From Mycobacterium sp. SMC-8 (GTDB lineage: Bacteria > Actinomycetota > Actinomycetes > Mycobacteriales > Mycobacteriaceae), in NCBI RefSeq assembly GCF_025263565.1, contig NZ_CP079865.1, forward strand, positions 806,001 through 870,000: a stretch of 64,000 nt of DNA, written 5' to 3'. Positions 9,991-17,072 of the stretch are shown here, piece after piece. The first letter of the stretch is position 1. Every line of letters begins with the position of its first letter. The notes beneath the pieces are model-generated. The model had not been told where the DNA came from. It saw only the letters and a program-made list of their open reading frames with translations, and did no database searches. Both the position numbers and the translations under genes were made by a program.

Positions 9991-10611
9991 TCAGGCTTCG
10001 CCGATGTCCCCGATATGGTCACGCAAGACCACCTGACCGTCGGCCAGGTGATAGGTCAGCCCCACGATCGCCAGTTTCCCGTCCCGCACCGCCTCGGAGA
10101 TCGCGGTGGAGCGGCTCAGCAGCTGCCTGCCGGTCTCGGTGACGTGGCGGGCCTCGAACTCGTCGACCCGAGTCAACCCGTCGCGGCGGCCCAACAGGAT
10201 CGACGGCGTCACCCGCTCCACGACGTCGCGGACGTACCCGGACGGCACGACTCCTTCGTCGAGCGCCGACAGTGTCGCTCCGACCGCGCCGCAGCTGTCG
10301 TGGCCGAGCACCACGATCAGCGGAACGCTGAGCACGGTGACGGCGTACTCGATGGAGCCCAGCACTGCGCCGTCGATCACGTGGCCGGCCGTGCGGACGA
10401 CGAACATGTCGCCGAGGCCCTGGTCGAAGATGATCTCGGCGGCGACCCGGCTGTCCGCACAGCCGAACACCACCGCGGTCGGCTTCTGCGCGGCCGCCAG
10501 CTTGGCTCGGTGCTCGATGCTCTGACTCGGGTGCTCGGGACGCCCGGCAACGAAACGCTCGTTACCCTCTTTGAGTGCTTTCCAGGCGGTCAACGGGCTC
10601 GTGTTCGGCAT
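9991..10611 (-). CDS. canB: Beta-class carbonic anhydrase
   Basis: Zinc enzyme interconverting CO2 and bicarbonate; 206 residues. The beta-class zinc ligands are visible: Cys and Asp of CADSRV (about 51-55) and His...Cys of GHDSCGAV (about 104-110). The rest (NERFVAGRP, FVVRTAGHVID, GSIEYAV, LRDHIGDIGEA) follows M. tuberculosis CanB closely. I take the ATG at 10611 (MPNTS...), matching the recalled homologue; an ATG 3 codons upstream (10620) is possible. It is divergent from mutY, and the two ATG codons share the same CATG, so its promoter must lie within mutY or leave no leader. Confidence 0.93.
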   Translation of the reverse strand: MPNTSPLTAWKALKEGNERFVAGRPEHPSQSIEHRAKLAAAQKPTAVVFGCADSRVAAEIIFDQGLGDMFVVRTAGHVIDGAVLGSIEYAVTVLSVPLIVVLGHDSCGAVGATLSALDEGVVPSGYVRDVVERVTPSILLGRRDGLTRVDEFEARHVTETGRQLLSRSTAISEAVRDGKLAIVGLTYHLADGQVVLRDHIGDIGEA

Positions 10612-11512
10612 GGCCGTCATTCTGCCTGAGCCGGTCGCGATGATCGATCCCGAGGACCTGATCAACTGGTATGAGGATGCCCAGCGGGACCTGCCGTGGC
10701 GCAGGCCGGGCGTCTCGGCGTGGCAGATCCTGGTCAGCGAGTTCATGCTGCAGCAGACCCCGGTGGCGCGGGTGCAGCCGATCTGGGTGGCCTGGATCGA
10801 GCGCTGGCCGACACCCTCGGCGACCGCCGCCGCGGGCGCCGCCGAGGTGCTGCGCGCGTGGGGCAAGCTCGGCTATCCGCGGCGGGCCAAGCGGCTCCAC
10901 GAATGCGCCACGGTGATCGCCGCCGAACACGGCGACGTGGTGCCCGCCGATGTCGACACGCTGCTGTCGCTGCCGGGCATCGGGACCTATACCGCGCGAG
11001 CTGTGGCCTGTTTCGCCTACGGGCAGCGAGTTCCGGTCGTGGACACCAACGTTCGCCGTGTGGTGGCCCGCACCGTGCACGGCCTCGCCGACGCCGGCTC
11101 CCCGTCGACGCGCGACCTCGCCGACGTCGAGGCACTGCTGCCCGGTCACGACAGGGCGGCCCGATTCTCGGTGGCGCTCATGGAGTTCGGCGCGACGGTG
11201 TGCACGGCCAGGGCCCCCCGGTGCGGGGTGTGCCCGCTGCCACGGTGTGCGTGGCGCTCGCGCGGTTTCCCTGCGGGCAGCGGCCCGGCCAAGCGGGTGC
11301 AGAAGTATGCCGGCACCGACCGGCAGGTGCGTGGCCGCCTCCTGGATGTGTTGCGCGCCAGCGTTTCTCCGGTGTCACGTGAGCAGCTCGACCTCGCGTG
11401 GACGACCGACACCGCGCAGCGCGATCGGGCCCTGGACTCGCTGCTGGTCGACGGGCTGGTGGAGCAGACCGCGGACGGCCGCTTCGCGCTGTGCGGCGAG
11501 GGCAGTTGTTGA
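10610..11512 (+). CDS. mutY: A/G-specific adenine glycosylase MutY
   Basis: Base-excision repair enzyme that removes adenine opposite 8-oxoguanine; 300 residues. Seen: SEFMLQQTPVARV with the catalytic Glu, helix-hairpin-helix LPGIGTYTARAV (about 122-133), the Asp of VVDTNVRRV, and the iron-sulphur loop Cys-x6-Cys-x2-Cys-x4-Cys (CTARAPRCGVCPLPRC). The C-terminal segment is short and resembles a winged helix (RGRLLDVLRAS...DRALDSLLVDGLV) rather than the full MutT-like recognition domain of E. coli MutY. This short form is normal for mycobacteria. The ATG at 10610 fits the recalled N terminus (MxxILPEP). Confidence 0.93.
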   Translation: MAVILPEPVAMIDPEDLINWYEDAQRDLPWRRPGVSAWQILVSEFMLQQTPVARVQPIWVAWIERWPTPSATAAAGAAEVLRAWGKLGYPRRAKRLHECATVIAAEHGDVVPADVDTLLSLPGIGTYTARAVACFAYGQRVPVVDTNVRRVVARTVHGLADAGSPSTRDLADVEALLPGHDRAARFSVALMEFGATVCTARAPRCGVCPLPRCAWRSRGFPAGSGPAKRVQKYAGTDRQVRGRLLDVLRASVSPVSREQLDLAWTTDTAQRDRALDSLLVDGLVEQTADGRFALCGEGSC

Positions 11513-11521
11513 GGATGGCCG

Positions 11522-12502
11522 CTACGCCAGCACGGCCACCTTCGCTTCGGATTCCGCGGAGTTGAACTGCCGGCGGTAGTCCGACGGCGTCACCCCGATG
11601 ATGCGGCGGAAGTGGTGACGTAACAGCGTCGAGGTGCCGAAGCCGGACCGTTCGGCGATGCTGTCGACGTCCAGAGTGGTCTCTTCGAGCAGGCGGCGTG
11701 CGTAGAGCACCCGCTGGTCGGTCACCCATTGCATCGGGGTGCGGCCGGTCTCCTCGACGAAGCGGCGCGCGAACGTGCGCCCCGACATGTGGGCCCGCCG
11801 CGCGAGCGTGGTGACGGTGTGCGGCTTGTCCAGGTTGGCCAGGATCCAGTCCAAGTGGGGGGCGAACCGCTCGGAACACTTCACCGGGATCGGCTGCTCG
11901 ATGTACTGCCGTTGCCCGCCGTCGCGCTGGGGTGGCACCACCATGCGGCGGGCGATGGTGTTGGTGACCTCGCTGCCGAGCTCGCGGCGCACCAGGTGCA
12001 GGCACGCGTCGATGCCGGCGGCGGTGCCCGCGCTGGTGATGAGGTTGCCGTCGTCGACGAACAGCACGTTGCGGTCGACCCGGGCAGTCGGATACAGCTG
12101 CGCGAGCTCGTCGGCGTGCATCCAGTGCGTGGTGCACGGACGCCCGTCGAGCAGACCTGCGGCGCCGGCGACGAATGCCCCCGAGCACACGGTGAGGATG
12201 ATCGACCCCGCGTCGGCCGCGCGCCGCACCGCGTCGAGCGCCTCAGGCAGGTAATCGGCGCCGCCGATGGCCGGTATCGCCACCAGATCAGCCCCGAGCA
12301 GGTCGTCGAGGCCGTGGTCAGGGGTGAGCGAGGCCCCCACCGAGGTCCGCAGCGGCTTACCCGGCTCCGGACCGCACACCTTGAAGTCGAAGTTCGGCAC
12401 CCCGTCGCCGGAGCGGTCGATGCCGAAGACCTCGCAGATGACCCCGAACTCGAACACCGCGAGGTTGTCGAGCACCAGCGCCGACACACTTTTCAACGTC
12501 AT
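11522..12502 (-). CDS. AraC-family regulator with DJ-1/PfpI-like sensor domain
   Basis: 326-residue regulator. Residues about 1-190 form a class I glutamine-amidotransferase-like (DJ-1/PfpI) domain with the nucleophile-elbow Cys in LTVCSGAFVAGAAGLL. Residues about 225-326 hold two AraC helix-turn-helix motifs (VTTLARRAHMSGRTFARRF and DSIAERSGFGTSTLLRHHF). The architecture is that of FtrA/GlxA-type activators that sense small metabolites; the ligand is unknown. Transcribed divergently from the small membrane-protein gene across a 72-nt spacer, which is the natural place for its operator. It converges with mutY, 9 nt away. Confidence 0.85.
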   Translation of the reverse strand: MTLKSVSALVLDNLAVFEFGVICEVFGIDRSGDGVPNFDFKVCGPEPGKPLRTSVGASLTPDHGLDDLLGADLVAIPAIGGADYLPEALDAVRRAADAGSIILTVCSGAFVAGAAGLLDGRPCTTHWMHADELAQLYPTARVDRNVLFVDDGNLITSAGTAAGIDACLHLVRRELGSEVTNTIARRMVVPPQRDGGQRQYIEQPIPVKCSERFAPHLDWILANLDKPHTVTTLARRAHMSGRTFARRFVEETGRTPMQWVTDQRVLYARRLLEETTLDVDSIAERSGFGTSTLLRHHFRRIIGVTPSDYRRQFNSAESEAKVAVLA

Positions 12503-12574
12503 GGCAGTATCTTATCGACAGATGTCACTTCTGCCACTGTTGGCCGGATATTGCCTGAACGCACTATTGCTGCC
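12503..12574. promoter_or_regulatory. Divergent intergenic control region of the AraC-type regulator
   Basis: This 72-nt spacer separates two divergent starts. It contains a TGGCAG...CTGCCA inverted repeat (TGGCAG at 12503-12508, CTGCCA at 12532-12537) and a nested GACAGATGTC. Either could be the operator of the AraC-type protein. No clear -10/-35 pair stands out. Confidence 0.3.
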
Positions 12575-12826
12575 ATGAGTATCGCATTGCCCTATCTGAT
12601 CCTGTTTTCTCCGTTCGCGCTGGCAGCGGTCCTGGGTTGGGCCGCCCACCGCTCCGGCACCCTCCGTGTGCACCTCGACCAGTTCCGCTGGGCAGCACCG
12701 ATGGCCGGGCTGTTGTTCCCCGACCGCGACCGCGACCGGGAACAGCACGACCTCGACGCGATCCGCACCAGGTTCGAGGAGCACCCGAGTTGGCCTGTCC
12801 CGAGCGCGTCAGGCGAACGTCGTTAG
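12575..12826 (+). CDS. Small membrane protein
   Basis: 83-residue protein with one hydrophobic helix near the N terminus (about residues 4-26, ending at AAHRSGTLRVHL), a second weaker hydrophobic stretch (FRWAAPMAGLLF), then a strongly charged segment (DRDRDREQHDLDAIRTRFEEH). I do not recognise the family. Reasons to accept it: a sensible start after the divergent promoter region, a membrane-protein composition, and an end that overlaps the convergent hydrolase by only 18 nt. It could be the target of the divergent AraC-type regulator. Confidence 0.6.
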   Translation: MSIALPYLILFSPFALAAVLGWAAHRSGTLRVHLDQFRWAAPMAGLLFPDRDRDREQHDLDAIRTRFEEHPSWPVPSASGERR

Positions 12827-13564
12827 AAACTCCGTCACGGCGTCCCGATATTTCCGCGCGGCGTCGTCGTGGATGAGGTGCCCGGCGCCGGGCACATGCA
12901 GATACCGGGCCGCCGGCGACATCTCGGCCATCGCGCACATCTGCCCCGGCGGGGCCACCGACGCCTCCGCCTCCATCAGCAGGGCCGGCACCGCGACTGC
13001 CCGCCACTGGTCCCAATAGTCCCGTCTCCCCCACTCCGCGGCGATCTCGATCCACTTGGCGGGGTGGCCGTGCAACCGCCAGCCCGTGGCCGTCCGGTCG
13101 AACGCCTCCAGGAAGTACTGCCCGGCCACCGGCCCGAACTCGGCGTACACCTGATCTGCCGAGCCGAACTCGACCGGCAGGGCGTGCACCCACGGTTCCC
13201 ACGGGCCCGTCGTCCGGCCCCGGAAGTCCGGCGCCATGTCCTCCACGACCAGCGCCGCGACCAGATCCGGACGCTCGGCCGCCAGACACCACGAGTGCAG
13301 CGCTCCCATCGAATGCCCCACCATGACAGCGGGCTCGTCGAGTTGCGTGACCGCGTCGCCGAGATCGGCCACGAACCGTTCGGTGCAGATCGGATGCGGA
13401 TCGGCGACATCCCGGCCCCGGTGCCATGGCGCATCGTAGGTGTACACCCGGCCCAGCTGCGTCAGCCACGGCAGCTGCCTCGGCCAGGTGCTGCCCCGGC
13501 CCATCAGGCCGTGCACCAGGACCAGTGGACGCCCGCGACCACCGTGGAAGGTGAGCAGATCCAT
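12809..13564 (-). CDS. Alpha/beta-fold hydrolase
   Basis: 251-residue alpha/beta hydrolase. The oxyanion-hole HGLMGRG (about 18), the nucleophile elbow GHSMGALHSW (about 93-97) and the C-terminal catalytic His in VPGAGHLIHDDA are all in place. This corresponds to the conserved mycobacterial protein Rv3591c as recalled. The substrate is unknown; related proteins are esterases and lipases. The frame runs well upstream of the chosen ATG (MDLLTFHGGRG), but that stretch lies opposite mhuD and lacks homology features. It shares a 39-nt divergent gap with mhuD. Confidence 0.83.
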   Translation of the reverse strand: MDLLTFHGGRGRPLVLVHGLMGRGSTWPRQLPWLTQLGRVYTYDAPWHRGRDVADPHPICTERFVADLGDAVTQLDEPAVMVGHSMGALHSWCLAAERPDLVAALVVEDMAPDFRGRTTGPWEPWVHALPVEFGSADQVYAEFGPVAGQYFLEAFDRTATGWRLHGHPAKWIEIAAEWGRRDYWDQWRAVAVPALLMEAEASVAPPGQMCAMAEMSPAARYLHVPGAGHLIHDDAARKYRDAVTEFLTTFA

Positions 13565-13603
13565 CAATCCATCATGCCGACGGGGCGCGGTAGCCTGAAC
13601 GCC

Positions 13604-13924
13604 ATGTCCACCAAGACCCCTGTGGTGAAGATCAACGCAATCGAGGTCCCGGCGGGCGCCGGCCCAGAGCTGGAGAAGCGGTTCGCCCACCGCGCCCACG
13701 CCGTCGACAACCAGCCCGGCTTCCTGGGCTTCCAGCTGCTGCGCCCGGTCAAGGGCGAGGACCGCTACTTCGTCGTCACCCAGTGGGAGTCCGACGAGGC
13801 GTTCCAGGCCTGGGCCACCGGCCCGGCCATCGAGGCGCACGCCGGTGAGCGCGCCAACCCTGTGGCCAAGGGTGCCTCACTGCTGGAGTTCGAGGTCGTG
13901 CTCGACGTTGCGGGGACTGACTAA
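13604..13924 (+). CDS. mhuD: Heme-degrading monooxygenase MhuD
   Basis: IsdG-family ABM-fold enzyme of 106 residues that opens heme to mycobilin and releases iron; M. tuberculosis MhuD is 105 residues. The residues that matter in that family are visible: Asn in KINAIEV (about 12), Trp in VTQWESDEAF (about 67) and the heme-ligating His in IEAHAGE (about 80). It has no signal peptide and is cytoplasmic. lpqF begins before its stop codon, so the two may be co-transcribed. The alpha/beta hydrolase is divergent upstream. Confidence 0.9.
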   Translation: MSTKTPVVKINAIEVPAGAGPELEKRFAHRAHAVDNQPGFLGFQLLRPVKGEDRYFVVTQWESDEAFQAWATGPAIEAHAGERANPVAKGASLLEFEVVLDVAGTD

Positions 13925-15269
13925 CAGGGCGCAGGCAGGCCGGACCCGACGCAGAGCGGCCACGCTGGTGGTCGCCCTGGTCAGTGTCGCCTCCCTGGCC
14001 TGCGGGTGTGCAGCCACGCACCCGGCTCCGGCCGACGCCGCGTACGGCGCGCCCATCCAGATCAACACGCCCCAGGGTCTGCGGGCCAAGCAGACCATGG
14101 ACATGCTCAACAGCGACTGGCCGATCGGCGAGGTCGGCGTCCGCACGCTGGCCGCCCCGCAGGCCGTCGAGCACGTCGGCGTCACTCTCGACCGGATGTG
14201 GTGGGACAGGCCGTTCACCGTGACCGACGTCGACGTCGGGGCCGGGCACGCGAAGCTCGACGTGCTCACGTCCTATGGCGTCGCCCAGACGATCGAGCTG
14301 CGCACCGATGACGCCGGCATGGTGGACCGGTTCAACGTCGAATTGGTGCCTCCGGTCGTCGAGGAGTGGTCCGACATCGACGAACTGCTGACCGGGGCGG
14401 GAGCGCGTTACTCCTACCAGGTGGCCAAGGTCGACGACGGGCGGTGCGTCAAAGTGGCGGGTTCCAACACCGACATGTCCCTGCCACTGGCGTCGATCTT
14501 CAAGCTCTACGTGCTGCTCGCCGTCGCCGACGCGGTCAAGGCGGACACCCTGGAGTGGACGGACACCCTGACGATCACCGAGGACGCCAAGGCCGTCGGT
14601 TCGTCGGCGTTCGACGACCTTGACCCCGGCGCCACGGTCTCGGTACGCGAGGCCGCCCAGCAGATGATCTCGGCCAGCGACAACATGGCCACCGACCTGC
14701 TGATCGAACGGCTCGGACCCGGAGCCATCGAGCGGGCGCTGGTCGCGGCCGGACATCACGATCCGGCGAGCATGACGCCGTTCCCGACGATGCACGAGCT
14801 CTTCTCGGTCGGCTGGGGCACCCCGGATCTGCGCGAGCAGTGGAAGCAGGCCTCGCGTGAGGGCCGCGCGCAGCTGCTGCAGCAGACGAATTCCCGCCCC
14901 TACGAACCGGACCCGAAGCGCACTCACGAGCCCGCGTCGGACATCGGCGCCGAATGGTACGGCAGCGCCGCCGACATCTGCCGGCTGCACGCCGCGCTGC
15001 AGAAAGGCGCGGTGGGTGAGGCGGCCCCGGTGAAGGACATCCTGTCGGCGGTCCCCGGCATCGATCTGGACCGCCGGGAGTGGCCCTACATCGGTGCCAA
15101 GGCGGGCAATCTGCCCGGCGACCTGACGTTCAGCTGGTACGCCGTCGACGCGTCCGGTCAGCCGTGGGTGGTCAGCCTGCAGTCGAACTGGCCGGAGTTC
15201 CGCAGCCAGACAGCTGCGGCGTGGCTGATGTCGATCGCCCGGCAGACCTTCGAGCTGATCCCGAACTGA
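13908..15269 (+). CDS. lpqF: LpqF, lipoprotein with a class A beta-lactamase-like domain
   Basis: About 453 residues. A basic, hydrophobic leader (RTRRRAATLVVALVSVASLACGCAA) ends in two cysteines (32 and 34), and neither gives a perfect lipobox, so lipidation is likely but not certain. The C-terminal 300 residues form a serine beta-lactamase-like domain: SxxK as SIFK, SDN as SASDN and a KxG motif as KAGN. The N-terminal part is an NTF2-like region (MDMLNSDWPIGEVG...). The start is uncertain: I chose the TTG at 13908, overlapping the mhuD stop by 17 nt, because the next in-frame options are poorer. It converges with the phosphatase gene. Confidence 0.8.
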   Translation: MRGLTNRAQAGRTRRRAATLVVALVSVASLACGCAATHPAPADAAYGAPIQINTPQGLRAKQTMDMLNSDWPIGEVGVRTLAAPQAVEHVGVTLDRMWWDRPFTVTDVDVGAGHAKLDVLTSYGVAQTIELRTDDAGMVDRFNVELVPPVVEEWSDIDELLTGAGARYSYQVAKVDDGRCVKVAGSNTDMSLPLASIFKLYVLLAVADAVKADTLEWTDTLTITEDAKAVGSSAFDDLDPGATVSVREAAQQMISASDNMATDLLIERLGPGAIERALVAAGHHDPASMTPFPTMHELFSVGWGTPDLREQWKQASREGRAQLLQQTNSRPYEPDPKRTHEPASDIGAEWYGSAADICRLHAALQKGAVGEAAPVKDILSAVPGIDLDRREWPYIGAKAGNLPGDLTFSWYAVDASGQPWVVSLQSNWPEFRSQTAAAWLMSIARQTFELIPN

Positions 15270-15279
15270 GCAGCGGGCC

Positions 15280-15834
15280 TCACATCGTCCGCAGGGTCCA
15301 CGCGTGCCCGCGGAAATGCATGGCCGTGCAGCTGACCGGCGCGACGTCGACGCGCCAGAACGACTTCGCCGGTGCGTCGAGCGCGGCCAGGATCGCGGCC
15401 CGGACCACCGCCGGATGGGTGACGGCCACGACGCGGCCGGGCTCGGACGTCACCGCGGCCAGCCAGCGGCCCGTCCGGGCGATCAGGTCGGCCACCGATT
15501 CGCCGCCGTGCGGGGCACTCGCCGCATCGGTGAGCCAGACCGCCATCTGATCGGGGGCCACGGCGCTGAGCGCATCCCCCTGCCACCGGCCGCAGTCCAG
15601 GTCGGCCAGCAACGGCTCGACGGCCGGGGCCAGGCCCAGCAGCTCGGCCGTCTGCCGGGCCCGCGCCTCGGGACCGCAGAACACCCGCCCCGCCCCGGCA
15701 AGGTCGATTCGGCCGACGCGGGCGATCTGGTCTCGTCCGAGCCGGTTCACCGGCTCGTCGCGGGGAAACCGTCCGGCCGACATCGCGTCGGTCATCGCGT
15801 GCGACACGAGCGTCAGCCGGACGACTTCACTCAC
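15280..15834 (-). CDS. Histidine phosphatase (phosphoglycerate mutase) superfamily protein, atypical RHG motif
   Basis: 184-residue protein with the fold of the histidine phosphatase superfamily: N-terminal beta strand RLTLVSHAMTDA, FCGPEARARQTAELLG, the acidic GGESVADLIARTGRWL and the second catalytic His in VVAVTHPAVVRA. The signature RHG is replaced by SHA: the phospho-accepting His is kept but the Arg that normally binds phosphate is Ser. Activity may be altered or lost. GTG start. It is 6 nt upstream of cbtA's stop, so it may be transcribed from the cbtBA side. Confidence 0.75.
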   Translation of the reverse strand: MSEVVRLTLVSHAMTDAMSAGRFPRDEPVNRLGRDQIARVGRIDLAGAGRVFCGPEARARQTAELLGLAPAVEPLLADLDCGRWQGDALSAVAPDQMAVWLTDAASAPHGGESVADLIARTGRWLAAVTSEPGRVVAVTHPAVVRAAILAALDAPAKSFWRVDVAPVSCTAMHFRGHAWTLRTM

Positions 15835-15840
15835 CGCGAG

Positions 15841-16632
15841 TCACCCCGAGACGGGCTGCTTACGCTCCCCGAGCACTCGCGAGATCATCGCGGCGAACAC
15901 CAGACCGATCGTCGCGTAGATGACCACCTGGGTGCCCAGCGAGTACAGGCGGAACTCGTAGAGCACATCGGCCGGGAATCCCTCGTACACAATGACGCCC
16001 GCATCATCGATCAACGGCCCTGGGGTTTCCTCGATCGACGGCAGCACCAGCATCACGACGGCGATGGCGACCAGGTACGCAGCCCCGGCGGCGACCGTCG
16101 CGTTCCAGGCGCCGAGCCTGACCGCCCACCGCCTACCGAGGTACACCGCGCCGACCAGCAGAGCGGCCGACAGCACGACGACGGCCAGGTAGAGCAGCGT
16201 GCGCTGCCGGATCGTCTCGTCCAGGCTCAGTGCCGGCGGGCTCGCCGGATATTTCAGCGACGGAACCACGTAGAGGCTCAACAGCATTCCGCCCGCGACG
16301 TACAGCGACAGCAATCGCGCCGAGATGTCGCCGACCCGGCCGTAGGCCACCGCGAACGCGACGGCGAACAACGCGCCGATGGCCAGGCTGAACAACAGCA
16401 CACCCAGCCCCATGCCGATGTTCATCTGGACACCGCGCGTGAATCCGCCGCCGTCGCCGTGGCTGTGGCCGTGACCGCCGTGCTCGAGCGCCTCATGCGC
16501 GGCGCCCACACCCTCTTCGTATCCGATGGCGCGTTCGATCTGCGGCTCGACGAAGATCCTGGCGAACAGGAACGCGAGCATGCCTGCGATGGCGCCGGCC
16601 AGGAGGCCGCGCCCGATGATCTGCTTCTCCAT
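15841..16632 (-). CDS. cbtA: CbtA-family cobalt transporter subunit
   Basis: 263-residue membrane protein with about six hydrophobic helices, beginning LLAGAIAGMLAFLFARIFVE. A His-rich stretch (HGGHGHSHGDGGG, about 52-64) sits in the loop after the first helix and is typical of Co/Ni carriers. CbtA and CbtB form a two-part cobalt uptake system usually found behind cobalamin riboswitches, which is exactly the arrangement here. It is 23 nt downstream of cbtB and in the same transcript. Confidence 0.88.
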   Translation of the reverse strand: MEKQIIGRGLLAGAIAGMLAFLFARIFVEPQIERAIGYEEGVGAAHEALEHGGHGHSHGDGGGFTRGVQMNIGMGLGVLLFSLAIGALFAVAFAVAYGRVGDISARLLSLYVAGGMLLSLYVVPSLKYPASPPALSLDETIRQRTLLYLAVVVLSAALLVGAVYLGRRWAVRLGAWNATVAAGAAYLVAIAVVMLVLPSIEETPGPLIDDAGVIVYEGFPADVLYEFRLYSLGTQVVIYATIGLVFAAMISRVLGERKQPVSG

Positions 16633-16655
16633 GTTCGGTTATGCCTCCCGAGCCT

Positions 16656-16871
16656 CTAGTGGCAGGGGAAGCCGAGGAGATGGCGGGCGTCGTGCACGAA
16701 CTCGTGGATGTAGGTGTTGCTGCCGAAGACCGACGTCGCCCCCTGATCCATGCCGACGAAGTACAGGACGACGAGCGCGAAGAACGCGGTCAGCGAGAGC
16801 CACACCGCGGCCCTGGTTCCTGAGAAGTCGATGGCGCCTGCGGAGGTCCTGCTCAGCTCGGGTGACGTCAT
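16656..16871 (-). CDS. cbtB: CbtB-family cobalt transporter subunit
   Basis: 71-residue protein with one transmembrane helix (AAVWLSLTAFFALVVLYFVG) and the family's C-terminal metal-binding signature HEFVHDARHLLGFPCH, which brings three His and a terminal Cys-His. Start at the ATG 16871 (MTSPELS), preceded by GGAAAGGA. The frame continues upstream through the riboswitch but is not coding there. It is the first gene of the cobalamin-controlled cbtBA operon. Confidence 0.88.
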   Translation of the reverse strand: MTSPELSRTSAGAIDFSGTRAAVWLSLTAFFALVVLYFVGMDQGATSVFGSNTYIHEFVHDARHLLGFPCH

Positions 16872-16889
16872 GGTGGTTCCTTTCCGGGA

Positions 16890-17000
16890 TTTCGCGTCCC
16901 TGCCAGATGTGCGACGGATCCGGGTCTGACTGTCACAGTGGCGCGACCGTTCTGGAATTCCACCAGGTTCCGGTGCCCGTCGATTACTCGAGCATCGTAA
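16890..17000 (-). promoter_or_regulatory. Cobalamin (B12) riboswitch upstream of cbtBA
   Basis: Read on the minus strand, the leader contains GGAACCTGGTGGAATTCCAG followed by ACGGTCGCGCCACTGTGACA. These match the core of the cobalamin riboswitch (GGGAA-N-GGTG...TCC...CCGCCACTGT) almost base for base. The B12 box GCCACTGT lies at about 16935-16942. The following region (GACCCGG...CATCTGG) could form the next paired elements. A small GGGA...TCCC hairpin then lies just before the GGAAAGGA ribosome site of cbtB, suggesting translational control. The expected effect is repression of cobalt uptake when cobalamin is plentiful. Confidence 0.88.
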
Positions 17001-17001
17001 G

Positions 17002-17062
17002 CCAGACGGGGCGGCCACCCTCCCCCGGTTCGAGAATTGGGAAAGGTGACCGCCCCGTCTGG
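17002..17062 (-). terminator. 18-bp stem-loop at the 3' end of clpC1
   Basis: CCAGACGGGGCGGCCACC (17002-17019) pairs with GGTGACCGCCCCGTCTGG (17045-17062) with one mismatch and a 25-nt loop. It starts 11 nt after the clpC1 stop and ends just before the cobalamin riboswitch. There is no poly-U run, so it would be a mycobacterial-type intrinsic or Rho-assisted terminator that insulates cbtBA from clpC1. Confidence 0.6.
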
Positions 17063-17072
17063 GTTGTCGCTG

